The position numbers and the translations under genes were made by a program. The notes under the pieces were generated by a model. The model did no database searches. It was not told the origin of the DNA and saw only the letters and a program-made list of their open reading frames with translations. From JBKECP01 sp047974765 (lineage in GTDB: Bacteria; Pseudomonadota; Gammaproteobacteria; Pseudomonadales; Halieaceae), in NCBI GenBank assembly GCA_047974765.1, contig JBKECP010000044.1, forward strand, positions 1 through 64,000: a stretch of 64,000 bases of DNA, read 5' to 3'. Positions 63,987 to 64,000 of the stretch are shown here, piece after piece (position 1 is the first letter of the stretch; the number at the start of each line of letters is the position of its first letter).

Positions 63987-64000
63987 ACGGGAATAACCCA

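Overview
The window reads as chromosomal DNA of a free-living, probably marine, gammaproteobacterium. The GC content looks moderate by eye. The evidence is an MltF-type lytic transglycosylase, an AlgP-like histone, TonB-dependent receptors, an O-antigen ligase/core-glycosyltransferase cluster, glutathione reductase and a complete valine-degradation operon. A Cellvibrionales/Spongiibacteraceae-like source is my guess from gene style, not something I could test. I see no rRNA, tRNA, CRISPR array or intact insertion sequence.

Layout. 0-14 kb (minus strand): a large secreted/surface-protein operon. It encodes a CARDB/Big_1-type protein ending in an IPTL-CTERM-like sorting tail and split by one in-frame TAA, a secreted rhodanese-fold protein without the catalytic cysteine, a 1519-aa Ig-repeat protein with a Gly/Cys-rich tail, and an RHS/YD-repeat protein whose C-terminal shell is missing. 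A perfect CRP/Vfr-type palindrome lies upstream. 14-23.6 kb: housekeeping genes (VOC protein, MltF, AlgP-like, DAHP synthase, DUF481 porin-like protein, glutathione reductase, ExeA/MshM-like ATPase). 23.8-30 kb: a strong promoter and TPP riboswitch control thiCOSGEFD, whose genes mostly overlap by four bases. 30.3-35.8 kb (minus): the valine operon mmsA, acyl-CoA dehydrogenase, enoyl-CoA hydratase, 3-hydroxyisobutyryl-CoA hydrolase and mmsB, with a broken AraC-type regulator beside it. 36-41 kb: miscellaneous single genes, including ubiX. 41-43.5 kb: a zinc-type TonB receptor with a histidine-rich loop and a small HxH/CxxC protein. 43.6-52 kb: a YbaY-META lipoprotein, then LPS core assembly (ELM1-like, three glycosyltransferases, a YrbL-like kinase, WaaL) and a convergent GT2. 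52.3-61 kb: a hydrolase, an acyl-CoA synthetase, a TonB receptor, a sodium/solute symporter, a TetR regulator and an S10 peptidase. Two nearly identical TTCAAC-N4-GTTGAA palindromes tie the receptor, symporter and TetR gene into one regulon. 61-64 kb: an MscS channel, a Gfo/Idh/MocA dehydrogenase and a small conserved protein.

Across the window, eight intergenic copies of two related palindromic repeats, both starting ATTAACCYGGC, recur. The longer one shows compensatory changes in its stems, and one short copy supplies the last codons and stop of the AlgP-like gene. The most unusual items are the RHS/rhodanese/IPTL-CTERM surface cassette with its in-frame stop, the structured repeat family, and the palindrome-defined TetR regulon.
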